The translations under genes were made by a program, and so were the position numbers. The notes under the pieces were generated by a model. It ran no database searches. It was not told where the DNA came from and saw nothing but the letters and a program-made list of their open reading frames with translations. From assembly GCA_934307065.1 (NCBI GenBank), contig CAKRCD010000008.1:1-64000 (forward strand): DNA of 64,000 nt. The letters are read 5' to 3'. Below are positions 10,474 through 19,084 of the stretch, in pieces. Origin of the DNA: an uncultured Bariatricus sp. GTDB lineage: Bacteria; Bacillota; Clostridia; Lachnospirales; Lachnospiraceae. Within the stretch, counting starts at the first letter, position 1. Every line of letters begins with the position of its first letter.

Positions 10474-11073
10474 ATGGCTGATATTATTTATACTTACAAT
10501 AATAATGTTTATTTCAATATTACGAACCGCTGCACCTGTAAATGTGTATTCTGTATTCGTGATGAAAAGGATACTTTAGGGGAAGCGAAAGAAATGTGGC
10601 ATGACCACAATCCTTCCTTCGAAGAAATCAAGGCTGCCGTCGATGCTTTTGATTTTACGCCTTATAAAGAAGCTGTATTTTGCGGATACGGAGAGCCAAC
10701 CTGCTCTTATGACAATCTGATTGCAACTGCAAAATACATGAAGGAAAAGAATCCACAGGTTACCCTTCGTTTAAATACCAACGGACTTGGCGAACTTTAC
10801 AATAAGAAACCAATCGTAGAGGAACTTGCCACTTATATTGATGCCGTATCCATCAGCTTAAATGCTCCAAATGCTGCACGTTATCAGGAAGTAACCCGCC
10901 CTTGTTATCAGGACGCATTCAAAGATATGCTGGCATTTGCCGAAAAAGCAAAAAAAGCCTTCAAAGAAGTAAAATTCAGCGTAGTAAGCATCATTTCCGA
11001 ACAGGAAATTGCTGAAAGTCAGAAACTTGCCGATGAAATGGGAATTCCACTTCGGGTAAGAATCTATTCATAA
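10474..11073 (+). CDS. Small radical SAM protein (TatD-associated family)
   Basis: 199 aa. The N-terminal ITNRCTCKCVFCIRD contains the CxxxCxxC cluster motif, and FCGYGEPTCSYD supplies the GGE-like SAM-binding element. The protein is short, close to a minimal radical SAM barrel with no auxiliary cluster domain. It matches the small family often annotated as TatD family nuclease-associated radical SAM protein. Substrate unknown. It follows the ECF gene by 26 bp with its own AAAGAGGAAA ribosome site, so it is probably co-transcribed with the B6 genes. Whether it takes part in B6 metabolism is open. Confidence 0.82.
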   Translation: MADIIYTYNNNVYFNITNRCTCKCVFCIRDEKDTLGEAKEMWHDHNPSFEEIKAAVDAFDFTPYKEAVFCGYGEPTCSYDNLIATAKYMKEKNPQVTLRLNTNGLGELYNKKPIVEELATYIDAVSISLNAPNAARYQEVTRPCYQDAFKDMLAFAEKAKKAFKEVKFSVVSIISEQEIAESQKLADEMGIPLRVRIYS

Positions 11074-11085
11074 AATGATATATGC

Positions 11086-11130
11086 AAAAGGACTGATGGA
11101 AAATATGTTTTATTTCCCACCAGTCCTTTT
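11086..11130. terminator. Bidirectional terminator between convergent genes
   Basis: AAAAGGACTG pairs with CAGTCCTTTT and an inner TGG pairs with CCA, around an A/T-rich loop. The stem ends in A4/T4 on both strands and lies between convergent genes. Confidence 0.75.
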
Positions 11131-11151
11131 CATTCATCCTACATTGCTATC

Positions 11152-11661
11152 TTATCCGAAAATCCCACCAATAAATACATAGGAAACCAGATACATAATC
11201 ACTGCTGCCAGTAAGACTCCACAGATAATTGCACCTAAGGCTTTTTTCTTATCCATTCCAATCAGAGCTGCAATCAAAGACCCTGTCCACGCTCCAGTTC
11301 CAGGCAGCGGGATTCCTACAAACAGCAGAAGTCCCCAGAACTCATACTTCTCTATCTGGTCTTTCTTGCTCATTGCTTTTCTTTCCATTCGTTCCACCAT
11401 AGGGCGAAAATGTTTGGTGCCTTTCAGCCATGCAAAGATTGGACAAATGAGCCATAAAATAAACGGAATCGGCAGCAGATTTCCCACGATACAAAGGGGA
11501 ATTGCCACGCTTTCTTTTACATTTAAAAATGCCGGTCCTGCTGCAAGAAGACCTCCTCGCAGTTCCAGAATCGGGAAAAGTGAGATGATAAATACTACCA
11601 TTTCTTTCGTCAGTTTTCCACCTAAACTGACTACAAACCATTCAACAAGTTTCTCGGTCAT
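11152..11661 (-). CDS. Small multidrug export family membrane protein (COG2426-like)
   Basis: 169 aa with about four membrane segments. The motif SLFPILELRGGLLAAGP near residues 27-43 and GIPLPGTGAWTGSLIAALIG near 115-134 are hallmarks of the Sm_multidrug_ex family, a small relative of DedA-type proteins. Despite the family name, substrate and drug export are not established. It is 9 bp downstream of an aminotransferase gene and probably co-transcribed with it. Confidence 0.8.
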   Translation of the reverse strand: MTEKLVEWFVVSLGGKLTKEMVVFIISLFPILELRGGLLAAGPAFLNVKESVAIPLCIVGNLLPIPFILWLICPIFAWLKGTKHFRPMVERMERKAMSKKDQIEKYEFWGLLLFVGIPLPGTGAWTGSLIAALIGMDKKKALGAIICGVLLAAVIMYLVSYVFIGGIFG

Positions 11662-11670
11662 ACACCTCTC

Positions 11671-12864
11671 CTATTTCTGCTGATATTCTGCTGCCAGTTC
11701 TTGGAATTTCGGCAGGGAATTGATAATTGTCTCATATGCCACACAGTATGCGATCCGCACATATCCCGGACAGCCAAAAGAGCTTCCCGGTACAACCAGA
11801 ATATTGTATTTCTTCGCATTTTCACAGAATGCTTTCTCGTCCTCAATTGGAGATTTCACAAATAAATAGAAAGCGCCCTGTGGTTTGATACATGCAAATC
11901 CACAATCCATCAGACCATTGTAGAGGGCTTCTCTGTTTCTGTCATAATAAGAAATATCTGTCTTTTCATTCAGACATTTTGCAACGACTTTCTGCTGAAG
12001 GGTCGGTGCATTTACAAATCCCAGAATACGGTTTGCCACATTGGCAGCGGCAATCACCTTCTCACTGTCAGCCACTTCATCCGGGATTACCAGATATCCG
12101 ATACGTTCTCCCGGAAGCGATAAGGATTTACTGTAGGAATAGCCTACAACCGTATTTGCATAATACTTTGTCAGATAAGGCACTTCCACTCCGTCATAAG
12201 CCAGCTCTCTGTAAGGTTCATCGGAAATCAGATAAATGTCTGTACCATATTCTTTCTGCTTTGCTTCCATAATCGCTGCCATTTTCTGAATCGTTTCTTC
12301 CGAATAAACCACACCCGTCGGATTATTTGGTGTATTTACGATAACAGCTTTGGTCTTTGGTGTGATCTTCGCTTCAAATTCATCCAGCTTCGGCTGAAAA
12401 TCTACGGTGTTTGGCGAAATTTCAACCAGTATTCCATCGTAGTTATTGGTATAACTTCTATATTCCCCAAAATATGGTGCAAAGGTAATTACTTCATCAC
12501 CTGGATTGATTAAAGTCTTTAAAATAACATTTAACCCTCCTGCTGCTCCCACAGTCATGGTAATATTCTTTGCGGAAAATGCAGTGCCGAATCTTTCATT
12601 TAAAGACTCTGCTACTGCCTGACGCACATCTTCGTATCCCGCATTGCTGTTGGTATATCCATGGAGCACCAAAGAATCTTCTTCATCAAGCAGCTCACGG
12701 ATTGCCGTCTTTACCGCTTCCGGTGCAGGCACATTTGGATTTCCCAGACTAAAATCAAATACATTCTCCGGTCCGTAAATCTTTGCAAGACGATTTCCCT
12801 CTTCAAACATTGCACGGATTGCAGAACTGTTTGCTACCATACCTTCCATTTTCTTTGAAATCAT
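11671..12864 (-). CDS. PLP-dependent class I aminotransferase (aspartate aminotransferase-like)
   Basis: 397 aa from the ATG at 12864, preceded by AAAGGAGAG. A longer frame begins at 12885 but would encode this ribosome site as YKGE, so I reject it. Motifs: DFSLGNPNVPAPEAV, VNTPNNPTGVVYS (substrate and PLP contacts), ISDEPYRELAYDG, SYSKSLSLPGERIGYLVI with the Schiff-base lysine, and a C-terminal GYVRIAYCV with the carboxylate-binding arginine. It transfers an amino group between an amino acid and a 2-oxo acid, probably aspartate or alanine with 2-oxoglutarate. Substrate preference is not readable from sequence. Confidence 0.88.
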   Translation of the reverse strand: MISKKMEGMVANSSAIRAMFEEGNRLAKIYGPENVFDFSLGNPNVPAPEAVKTAIRELLDEEDSLVLHGYTNSNAGYEDVRQAVAESLNERFGTAFSAKNITMTVGAAGGLNVILKTLINPGDEVITFAPYFGEYRSYTNNYDGILVEISPNTVDFQPKLDEFEAKITPKTKAVIVNTPNNPTGVVYSEETIQKMAAIMEAKQKEYGTDIYLISDEPYRELAYDGVEVPYLTKYYANTVVGYSYSKSLSLPGERIGYLVIPDEVADSEKVIAAANVANRILGFVNAPTLQQKVVAKCLNEKTDISYYDRNREALYNGLMDCGFACIKPQGAFYLFVKSPIEDEKAFCENAKKYNILVVPGSSFGCPGYVRIAYCVAYETIINSLPKFQELAAEYQQK

Positions 12865-12891
12865 ACGTATCTCTCCTTTGTACATCTGTCT

Positions 12892-13800
12892 TTATTCTGC
12901 ATCTTTCAGTGTTACATATCCTTTTTCTATCATAAATACCGGATGATAAGACATCTTTGCCTTTCTCAGGCCTTCCATTCCCACATCATCTTCCCGGTTT
13001 ACATACTGATATTTTCCAAGAAGTTCATGCTCCACAAACTGCTGGTTAATCATGGTGTAGGCTCCGTCTACCTCGGCAAATGCCTTCTCGATGTGCACCA
13101 CAAATGTGTCATCATTTACCGCCTCACCGATGGTAAATGCCACAATCTCTCCATCTATCTTCAGCACTCCTCCAATCAGGCAAAGTTCTTTCAAAAGACG
13201 GAGCGAATTCATGGTCACGCACATTTCCTGATTTTTCTCCTCATCTTCTTCACATTCATTTTCATTGCGCCATCTCATCGCCATCTGAAAACAGTCTTCC
13301 ACCTGGTCTTCTGTCAGCTTTTCGTACTCCCATCTGCCATCATAGACCTGTTTAAATTTATTGATGTGATTCCGCTTGCTATGAAGTTTCTTTCCCGATA
13401 AAGTGGCAAGCTTCTCTGTCTCATAGACATAATCCGCTTCATCCCGGTTATACTCACAGGTAAACTGCCCCGGAAACCACTGTTCTATCTGTTCAAAATG
13501 TTCTCTGGTAATTCCATATAAGCAGAATGGCTTTCCTGCTTCCTTGGCATCCCGAATTAAATCCGGTATTACCGCCCTGACGTCTTCCTCTGCTCCCACA
13601 GGAAATGCGTACCCATATCCTGCACTGTTATCCCGGAATACAAGTGTATTCTTGTACTTTGTAAATTCCACCTGATAAAACTTTGCCCATAAATATACAT
13701 TTGCAAAAGTCCGGTCACAGCTTCTTGTGGGATATTTATGGAAATAGTCCGAAATGAGCTCTGCATCACTCAGTTCCGGTCTTCTAAAACCCTCTATCAT
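12892..13800 (-). CDS. DUF2156 (phosphatidylglycerol lysyltransferase C-terminal-like) protein
   Basis: 302 aa from the ATG at 13800 with GGAGG six bases upstream. The N-terminal RSCDRTFANVYLWAKFYQVE, the central KRNHINKFKQVYD, and the C-terminal YTMINQQFVEHELL plus YVNREDDVGMEGLRKAKMSY belong to the COG4866/DUF2156 acyltransferase-like fold. This fold is related to MprF and GNAT/Fem enzymes. There is no membrane domain, unlike full-length lysyltransferases. Function unknown; a cytoplasmic aminoacyl- or acyltransfer role is inference. It lies 27 bp upstream of the aminotransferase, likely in the same operon. Confidence 0.8.
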   Translation of the reverse strand: MIEGFRRPELSDAELISDYFHKYPTRSCDRTFANVYLWAKFYQVEFTKYKNTLVFRDNSAGYGYAFPVGAEEDVRAVIPDLIRDAKEAGKPFCLYGITREHFEQIEQWFPGQFTCEYNRDEADYVYETEKLATLSGKKLHSKRNHINKFKQVYDGRWEYEKLTEDQVEDCFQMAMRWRNENECEEDEEKNQEMCVTMNSLRLLKELCLIGGVLKIDGEIVAFTIGEAVNDDTFVVHIEKAFAEVDGAYTMINQQFVEHELLGKYQYVNREDDVGMEGLRKAKMSYHPVFMIEKGYVTLKDAE

Positions 13801-13832
13801 ATTTTCCTCCAATTGTTTTCTATCACTTACTC

Positions 13833-14399
13833 TTACTTTAATCTTATGACAAATACCGGAAGCGGGGGATTATTTTCCCTATTATAATATGCATGCACCA
13901 GTACAAGCCATTTCTTACTGTCCAGTCCCTTCAAAAAAGAAAGCAGCGCTTCCTTTTCCTCAAATCCGGTATCTTTGCCACTGTAAATACACAGATTCAG
14001 TATGCCGCCCGCCTGAAGTAAGCTCATGGCCTGACGGACTGCCTCCAGACTGGTCTCACTTCTTGTAGCAATGGCATGGTTCCCTCCCGGAAGATAACCA
14101 AAGTTAAATATCACTGCTTTTACTTCTCCGGAAACATACTCTGCCATATGCTCATGTCCATCTAATATGAGCTCTGCCCGGTCAACGATACCTGCTTCTG
14201 ACAAACGGGATCTGGTATGCTCCATCGCTTCTTTCTGTATATCAAATGCATAGACCTTGCCCGTCTTTCCCACTCTCTGACACAAGAATTCCGTGTCATT
14301 TCCATTTCCGGCAGTCGCATCAATACAACAGTCCCCTTCTGAAATGTATTCTTCCAGAAAATGATGGCAGTATTCTGTAATCTGAAATCGATTTTTCAT
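13833..14399 (-). CDS. mnmM: YtqB/MnmM-like class I SAM methyltransferase
   Basis: 188 aa from the ATG at 14399, preceded by AAAGGAGCG. The SAM-binding motif IDATAGNGNDTEFL at about 37-50 and FNFGYLPGGNHAIATRSE at about 108-125 are family signatures of YtqB. In Bacillus and Staphylococcus this family (MnmM) methylates nm5s2U34 to mnm5s2U34 in tRNA wobble positions. The gene was long annotated as rRNA methylase. It is 32 bp upstream of the DUF2156 gene. The specific tRNA role is transferred from the family. Confidence 0.78.
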   Translation of the reverse strand: MKNRFQITEYCHHFLEEYISEGDCCIDATAGNGNDTEFLCQRVGKTGKVYAFDIQKEAMEHTRSRLSEAGIVDRAELILDGHEHMAEYVSGEVKAVIFNFGYLPGGNHAIATRSETSLEAVRQAMSLLQAGGILNLCIYSGKDTGFEEKEALLSFLKGLDSKKWLVLVHAYYNRENNPPLPVFVIRLK

Positions 14400-14487
14400 A
14401 AACGCTCCTTTATCTACGCATCTGCAATGTAATGCCATTCTATCATACTTCGCACTTTCGGTATCTTTTGCCCACCAACACCCATTA

Positions 14488-14577
14488 TGTCATGATTCGC
14501 ACCGCTGGTGCTTTTCGCTGCTACGCAGCTATCATGACAGCCATTCGCCGCTCGCACTGAGCAAGCTGCGCTTGCTC
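14488..14577. repeat. Cluster of nested palindromes (cruciform-type intergenic repeat)
   Basis: TGTCATGAT (14488-14496) and ATCATGACA (14531-14539) form a perfect 9-bp outer stem. It encloses two small perfect hairpins: GCACC-GCT-GGTGC and GCTGC-TAC-GCAGC. A third perfect hairpin follows (GAGCAAGC-TGC-GCTTGCTC, 14559-14577). The stretch is non-coding and more GC-rich than its surroundings. It looks like a REP/MITE-type dispersed element rather than a terminator, because it has no T-tract. Confidence 0.65.
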
Positions 14578-14622
14578 CTGCTCGCTAACGCTCATTATTA
14601 TAGCACAGTTTCTAAACATCGT

Positions 14623-14949
14623 CTAGAAAACCATCTGCACAAGCACCATATAGCAGACAGTTCCTGCAATAATACTCAGAAAGGTATTTCGCTTCCACAC
14701 CTGAAGTCCCACTACCACTGCACTTGCAATGCCTTCCGGTACCCCATACGGTGCCTTCACACAAGACACACCCTTCAGACAATAAACTACTAACATACCC
14801 ATAATCGCGTAGGGAAGCACTTTTCCAAGATAATTTATGATGGCAGGGGTACCCTTATCACCACGGATTATAAAAAACGGAAGAAAGCGGATTGCCATGG
14901 TAACCAGTGCAATCACAGCAATCAGCAATATCGAATGCATGTTATTCAT
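14623..14949 (-). CDS. azlD: AzlD branched-chain amino acid exporter subunit
   Basis: 108 aa with four hydrophobic segments. The N-terminal ALVTMAIRFLPFFIIRGDKG is the AzlD signature. It works with AzlC as a two-subunit exporter of branched-chain amino acids and their analogues. The gene start overlaps the end of azlC by 8 bp, so translation is probably coupled. Confidence 0.9.
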   Translation of the reverse strand: MNNMHSILLIAVIALVTMAIRFLPFFIIRGDKGTPAIINYLGKVLPYAIMGMLVVYCLKGVSCVKAPYGVPEGIASAVVVGLQVWKRNTFLSIIAGTVCYMVLVQMVF

Positions 14950-15622
14950 TGGTAATCCCCTCCTTGTTCTTCATTGCAAGCAACAGGCAGGTTATCAGAA
15001 CCATGGCCGGAATCAGAAACTTGTCACTTCCAAACAGCAGCAGACATACCACCGATGCCCCAACTCCGATGATTGCAGATAAATGATTCTTGGTGGTCAG
15101 CCATTGTTCCACAAATACGGTCAGAAACAAAGCTGTCAATGCAAAGTCTACTCCTTCTGTCCGTATCGGCAATACCGAGCCAAGAACGGAGCCAATCGCA
15201 CTTCCTCCAATCCAGTATATGTAATCAAATAAAGAGACATAAAAATAGTAAGACGATGCATCTGTTCCGTCCGGCACTTCACTGCATACAAGGGAATAGG
15301 TCTCATCTGTCAGTGTGAAAATCAGAAAGTTCTTTCTTTTTTGATTCTTATACTTGTCTATCATAGATATGCTGTAAAATAAATGTCTGGCATTGACCGC
15401 AAGGGTTGTCACCGCTGCCGTAATCAAAGATACGCCTCCCGTCAGCAGATCAATGGCAACATACTGCATAGAACCCGCATAAATAAAGACGCTCATGGCA
15501 AGCGCCCACAAAATGCCATACCCTCTGGTCCTGAGCACCATTCCAAAACCGATTCCCAGAACCAGATACCCCGCCATTACAGGGATTGTGGCATAAAACG
15601 CATTTTTTATTTTCGAATTCAT
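14942..15622 (-). CDS. azlC: AzlC branched-chain amino acid exporter permease
   Basis: 226 aa from the ATG at 15622, which has GAGGAACAAAAG before it. A longer frame to 15661 would cover the ribosome site. Motifs: PVMAGYLVLGIGFGMVLRTR, YAGSMQYVAI and VNARHLFYSISMID, all typical of AzlC, with about seven membrane segments. The large subunit of the exporter; an azlCD operon with no adjacent regulator. Confidence 0.9.
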   Translation of the reverse strand: MNSKIKNAFYATIPVMAGYLVLGIGFGMVLRTRGYGILWALAMSVFIYAGSMQYVAIDLLTGGVSLITAAVTTLAVNARHLFYSISMIDKYKNQKRKNFLIFTLTDETYSLVCSEVPDGTDASSYYFYVSLFDYIYWIGGSAIGSVLGSVLPIRTEGVDFALTALFLTVFVEQWLTTKNHLSAIIGVGASVVCLLLFGSDKFLIPAMVLITCLLLAMKNKEGITNE

Positions 15623-15743
15623 CTTTTGTTCCTCACTCTTTTTCCAACTAAAAATTACCACTCATTTTACCATATCCATTTCATGATGTAAATGTATATT
15701 TTTATCAAGTTCTTTGCACATTTTTACACTGTCAGAATCCGGT

Positions 15744-16544
15744 TTACCGCTTTGACTTCGCTTCAATCATATCTCCGAATACCGGTGTCGGCAGGCCGAA
15801 TCCTCCCGATACTTCTACAATCTGTCCCGTCGTGTAAGCAGAATCATCACTGGCAAAATAGCAGACAGTTCCTGCCACCTCTTCCGGTGCACCCATTCTT
15901 CGGATTGGTGTATGCTTTAAGAAAAACTCTTTAAATTCTGGTGACAAATTATCCTCCACAGCCTCTGTTGCAGTCATACCCGGAAGTACTGCATTACATC
16001 TGATATTATCTCTTGCACACTGCACTGCAATCAGCTTCGTCAGATAATTGATTGCCGCCTTGCTGGTTCCATAGGCAATCTGGGAAATATCCGGACAGAC
16101 TCCGCCCACGGATGAAATATTGATAATACTTCCGCCCCCATTTGCCGCCATATGCGGAACCACAGCCTGGGATGGCAGAAATACACTTGCCAGATTCAGT
16201 TCCATCGTATGCATATATTCTTCATAAATGGTCCGTTTGATATCCAAATCCTTTTTTGGATTGGATGTTCCGAAGTTATTTACCAGAATATCAATCTTTC
16301 CTTCCTCAGATATGACTTCTTCAATCATGGTCGCGTAGCTTCTCTTTTCCGTGGCATCATTGTACACTGTTTTCACAGTACAGCCTGCACGGTTCAGTTC
16401 CTCTGCCCGTGCCTTTGCTTTCTCCATATTTCTTGCGCCCATATAAACAACTGCACCTTCCTCTGCTAGACATTTGACACAGGCATACCCGATTCCTCTG
16501 GTTGCCGCTGTAACAACTGCTACTTTTCCCTTTAATTTTCTCAT
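15744..16544 (-). CDS. Short-chain dehydrogenase, 7-alpha-hydroxysteroid dehydrogenase-like
   Basis: 266 aa Rossmann-fold SDR. The cofactor motif TAATRGIGYACV is at about 12-23, with NNFGTSNPKKDLD replacing the usual NNAG. The catalytic serine is in INISSVGG and Tyr/Lys in YGTSK. It ends in SGGFGLPTPVFGDMIEAKSK, an extended tail that I associate with clostridial NADP-dependent 7-alpha-hydroxysteroid dehydrogenases acting on bile acids. The ribosome site is AAAGGAG. A generic SDR acting on another alcohol is possible; the steroid assignment rests on remembered family resemblance and the likely gut habitat. Confidence 0.6.
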   Translation of the reverse strand: MRKLKGKVAVVTAATRGIGYACVKCLAEEGAVVYMGARNMEKAKARAEELNRAGCTVKTVYNDATEKRSYATMIEEVISEEGKIDILVNNFGTSNPKKDLDIKRTIYEEYMHTMELNLASVFLPSQAVVPHMAANGGGSIINISSVGGVCPDISQIAYGTSKAAINYLTKLIAVQCARDNIRCNAVLPGMTATEAVEDNLSPEFKEFFLKHTPIRRMGAPEEVAGTVCYFASDDSAYTTGQIVEVSGGFGLPTPVFGDMIEAKSKR

Positions 16545-16609
16545 AATAAAAACTCCTTTCTGTCCTGCCTTCTAGTATGAGCATAAACCCAAACCGATAT
16601 GCAAAACCC

Positions 16610-16624
16610 GAAAAGAGTCTTTTC
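16610..16624 (-). terminator. Possible weak terminator after the nitrogenase-like operon
   Basis: A perfect 6-bp stem GAAAAG-ACT-CTTTTC is followed on the minus strand by GGGTTTTG. It lies 10 bp past the last operon stop. The stem is short and the T-run interrupted, so readthrough into the SDR gene is possible. Confidence 0.35.
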
Positions 16625-16634
16625 TTAAATATTC

Positions 16635-17750
16635 TTATACAAAATAGATTCTGCCCGAAAATGCCACATGCGGCAATTCATAAAGGCTGCTGTCTTTAGG
16701 ACAGATTGGGCGATACAGTGGGTCAGCCACGATAATCTTTGCACCTTTCAGTGCTTCTTCCATGGCTTCTTCTCCTAATACTACCTCATCTTTTTCTCCA
16801 ACCAAAGCTTCACATTCCTTAAGTGGACACAAGACGCGAACTGAACGTCCATAGGTTTTTTCGATTCCTGCCGCCAGGGAACCCATGGTGACCGGTTCGC
16901 CAATCAGCGTAATCTCTGCTTCTTTTTGTATGCGATTCTGCAAATATACAACCTGCGGATCTGTCTGACCTGTGGCTGCTGCTTCCAGTGCCTTTGCAAT
17001 GTCTTCCGCCATCCATACATTTGGATTTCCAATCACATATGGTATACTGCAAATTTCCCAGAGTGCCTTTGCCACCCGCAGTCCGACTGCTGATACCACC
17101 AGATTGACATCTGCCTCTCCGGACTTTTGTAAGGTCTCCAGGTCATCGCCCATCGCCCATGTAGACACAACCGTCCATCCATATTTCTGTAAATTGTCTT
17201 TTAAAACTTCTACATTTTCCTGCGGGCCGAAATCCAGTGGTGTCACGCCTAACAGATTTACTCTGTGCACAAGGGTCCCACCTTTACTCTGCTTCTCTGC
17301 AGGGGCACTGACAAACCGCTTTGCAATTTCTTCCAGTGCAATTCCTGCTCCGTATACATAATCATTCATTCCGTTGGTCGGAACGGAAAACGCAGGAATT
17401 CCGGTTTCATCCTCAATTACCTTTGCAATTGCCGGGAAATCCGTACCATTCATAAATGGAATCGGTGAACCTGCCAGCGCAATGAATTTTGGATGAAGTT
17501 CACGGGCAGCATGTTCTATATCATTGATAAATTTTTGATCATTACCCATAATCGCATCGATTTCCGTCAGTCCGGAGATAAAGATGAAACTGTCCTGATC
17601 GTACCACCGGATCTCATCGTGGGTATTGTAGGTAGAGTTGCATCCGGATGGATCATGCATCACTGTCATTCCGCCAAGTTCATACAAGGCAGAACATACT
17701 CCGGACACGTCTGCCGTATAAATTGGTATAATTCGATATGATTGTCTCAT
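16635..17750 (-). CDS. Nitrogenase component 1-like protein, small type, cassette 2
   Basis: 371 aa from the ATG at 17750, whose ATGA overlaps the stop of the upstream gene. The N-terminus has SGVCSALYELGG and HDPSGCNSTYNTHDEIRWY, which resemble the two P-cluster-type cysteine regions of NifD-like proteins. The rest is the three-domain Rossmann-like fold, with INLLGV-like LLGVTPLDFG, YVIGNP and a conserved end VAFSGRIYF. It is clearly paralogous to the 348-aa protein of cassette 1 (SGLxxxDAIxGxD, TDF/TDYxA). No obvious equivalent of the FeMo-cofactor ligands could be assigned, so true nitrogenase activity is not supported. Last gene of the operon. Substrate unknown. Confidence 0.8.
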   Translation of the reverse strand: MRQSYRIIPIYTADVSGVCSALYELGGMTVMHDPSGCNSTYNTHDEIRWYDQDSFIFISGLTEIDAIMGNDQKFINDIEHAARELHPKFIALAGSPIPFMNGTDFPAIAKVIEDETGIPAFSVPTNGMNDYVYGAGIALEEIAKRFVSAPAEKQSKGGTLVHRVNLLGVTPLDFGPQENVEVLKDNLQKYGWTVVSTWAMGDDLETLQKSGEADVNLVVSAVGLRVAKALWEICSIPYVIGNPNVWMAEDIAKALEAAATGQTDPQVVYLQNRIQKEAEITLIGEPVTMGSLAAGIEKTYGRSVRVLCPLKECEALVGEKDEVVLGEEAMEEALKGAKIIVADPLYRPICPKDSSLYELPHVAFSGRIYFV

Positions 17751-19084
17751 AGGCAGCACTCGCACCCCCATCCCTTTTGTATTACCAGTTTTTCCGTATC
17801 TTTTTCAACACGATAAGCATCCATCATCAGCTCTGCTGTTCTTCGGATACCGTCAAATCCATGCAAGCCTTCCCCCTGCACCAGATTGACAAAGTGCCGG
17901 CTGCGGCTGAAGTACGCTGCTTTCTGTCCGATAGCAAGGACTTCCTCTTTCCCACCTCTTGGCAGTACACGCATCTTTACCTGAATCGTTGCAATCAGCT
18001 CCAATTCCGGTGCATGCTCCTGCAGCCAGTAAAAGTCTGCTTCTTCTTCCGGACTGATGGCATCCAGATAAACCCCTTTTACCCGGAACCCATGCATCAG
18101 AAGCAGTTTTGCAAGACCAAGTGGTCTTGGATGATACAGATAATCCAAAGTGATCGGCATATCTTTAATCAGCTCTTTTGCTTTTCCAAGGGATTCCTCA
18201 CATGCCTCACGCTCCCGTTTCAGTTCGTCTTCCGTAAGTTCCGGTAAACCAAGCGCATCGGTCAACTGTTTTAACTGCTGCTCAATCTCCTCATAATCAA
18301 AGCCGCCCGGCAGATACAGATGTTCCCGGCCCAGACGCCTTGCCTGCGCCTCCATACCGTATTTTCCAGCCGGATAACAATCGATAAACAAACGGCCTTT
18401 GCTCATATCCAGCAGTTCCTGCCAGGTCTGACAGGACGGCAGTTCCCGCACGGTATAATCATATTTCTTTAACAGACGCTTAATATCACTGCTCTCATCC
18501 AGAACAAAATCACTGCCAAATACAGACACGGTTTTCTCATCCGGTTCACACACCGGAAGCGGATCATACATGGCTTTTCTCAGCTTCTGATCCGGTGTTA
18601 ATCCATGTTTCTGCATAATCGGGTCCATATAACAGCGGATAAAACAGATATCCGGGAAGCGTCGTTCCAATTCCCCATAAATATAATCCAGATTGCTTCC
18701 TACAAAATGATGCAGACAAACGGTAAACAACAGAACTGCTTTTGGATGATCCTCACGTTTATTCAGTACATCCGTCACACCTTCAATCGTAATTTCTTCC
18801 AGGTTACTGTTTAAAATGTCCTGCTGTTCCAGAATCACAAAGGAAAAACGGTCTGCTGCATTCATTTCTGCCGCTGTCAGCACAACACCTCGCATACAGT
18901 TATCTGCACAGACATAGATCTGAATTGCTTCCGGCACCAGCATACCCATATGCACAATATTCCAGTTCCCGTGCACCGGTGAATTAAATTCCAGTTCCGA
19001 AGCAAATGGTGCCGGAAAGGAAGCATCCTTGATTTTTATTACTGCGTCTTTTGAATCAACTGTTTTACCTACACGACGTAACAT
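17747..19084 (-). CDS. Nitrogenase component 1-like protein, large type, cassette 2
   Basis: 445 aa. The N-terminal half has LEFNSPVHGNWNIVHMGML and IYVCADNCMRGVVL; then FTVCLHHFVGSNLDYIYG matches the nitrogenase component 1 fold. The protein ends with an unusual cysteine-rich tail, WGCECCL, absent from its cassette 1 paralogue. The ATG at 19084 overlaps the stop of the NifH-like gene (TAATG), and its own stop overlaps the next start (ATGA). Shared gene order and motifs with the 426-aa protein (FNSP, DRFxF/DRFYY, CxxxLLG/FVG) show they arose by cassette duplication. Probably forms a heteromer with the 371-aa partner; that is inference. Confidence 0.78.
   Translation of the reverse strand: MLRRVGKTVDSKDAVIKIKDASFPAPFASELEFNSPVHGNWNIVHMGMLVPEAIQIYVCADNCMRGVVLTAAEMNAADRFSFVILEQQDILNSNLEEITIEGVTDVLNKREDHPKAVLLFTVCLHHFVGSNLDYIYGELERRFPDICFIRCYMDPIMQKHGLTPDQKLRKAMYDPLPVCEPDEKTVSVFGSDFVLDESSDIKRLLKKYDYTVRELPSCQTWQELLDMSKGRLFIDCYPAGKYGMEAQARRLGREHLYLPGGFDYEEIEQQLKQLTDALGLPELTEDELKREREACEESLGKAKELIKDMPITLDYLYHPRPLGLAKLLLMHGFRVKGVYLDAISPEEEADFYWLQEHAPELELIATIQVKMRVLPRGGKEEVLAIGQKAAYFSRSRHFVNLVQGEGLHGFDGIRRTAELMMDAYRVEKDTEKLVIQKGWGCECCL

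Noticed and set aside
12885..13812. Longer alternative starts for several genes (12885, 13812, 14438, 15661, 27993, 26028)
   Set aside because: Each longer frame would translate through a clear ribosome binding site belonging to a downstream ATG, so the downstream starts were used.
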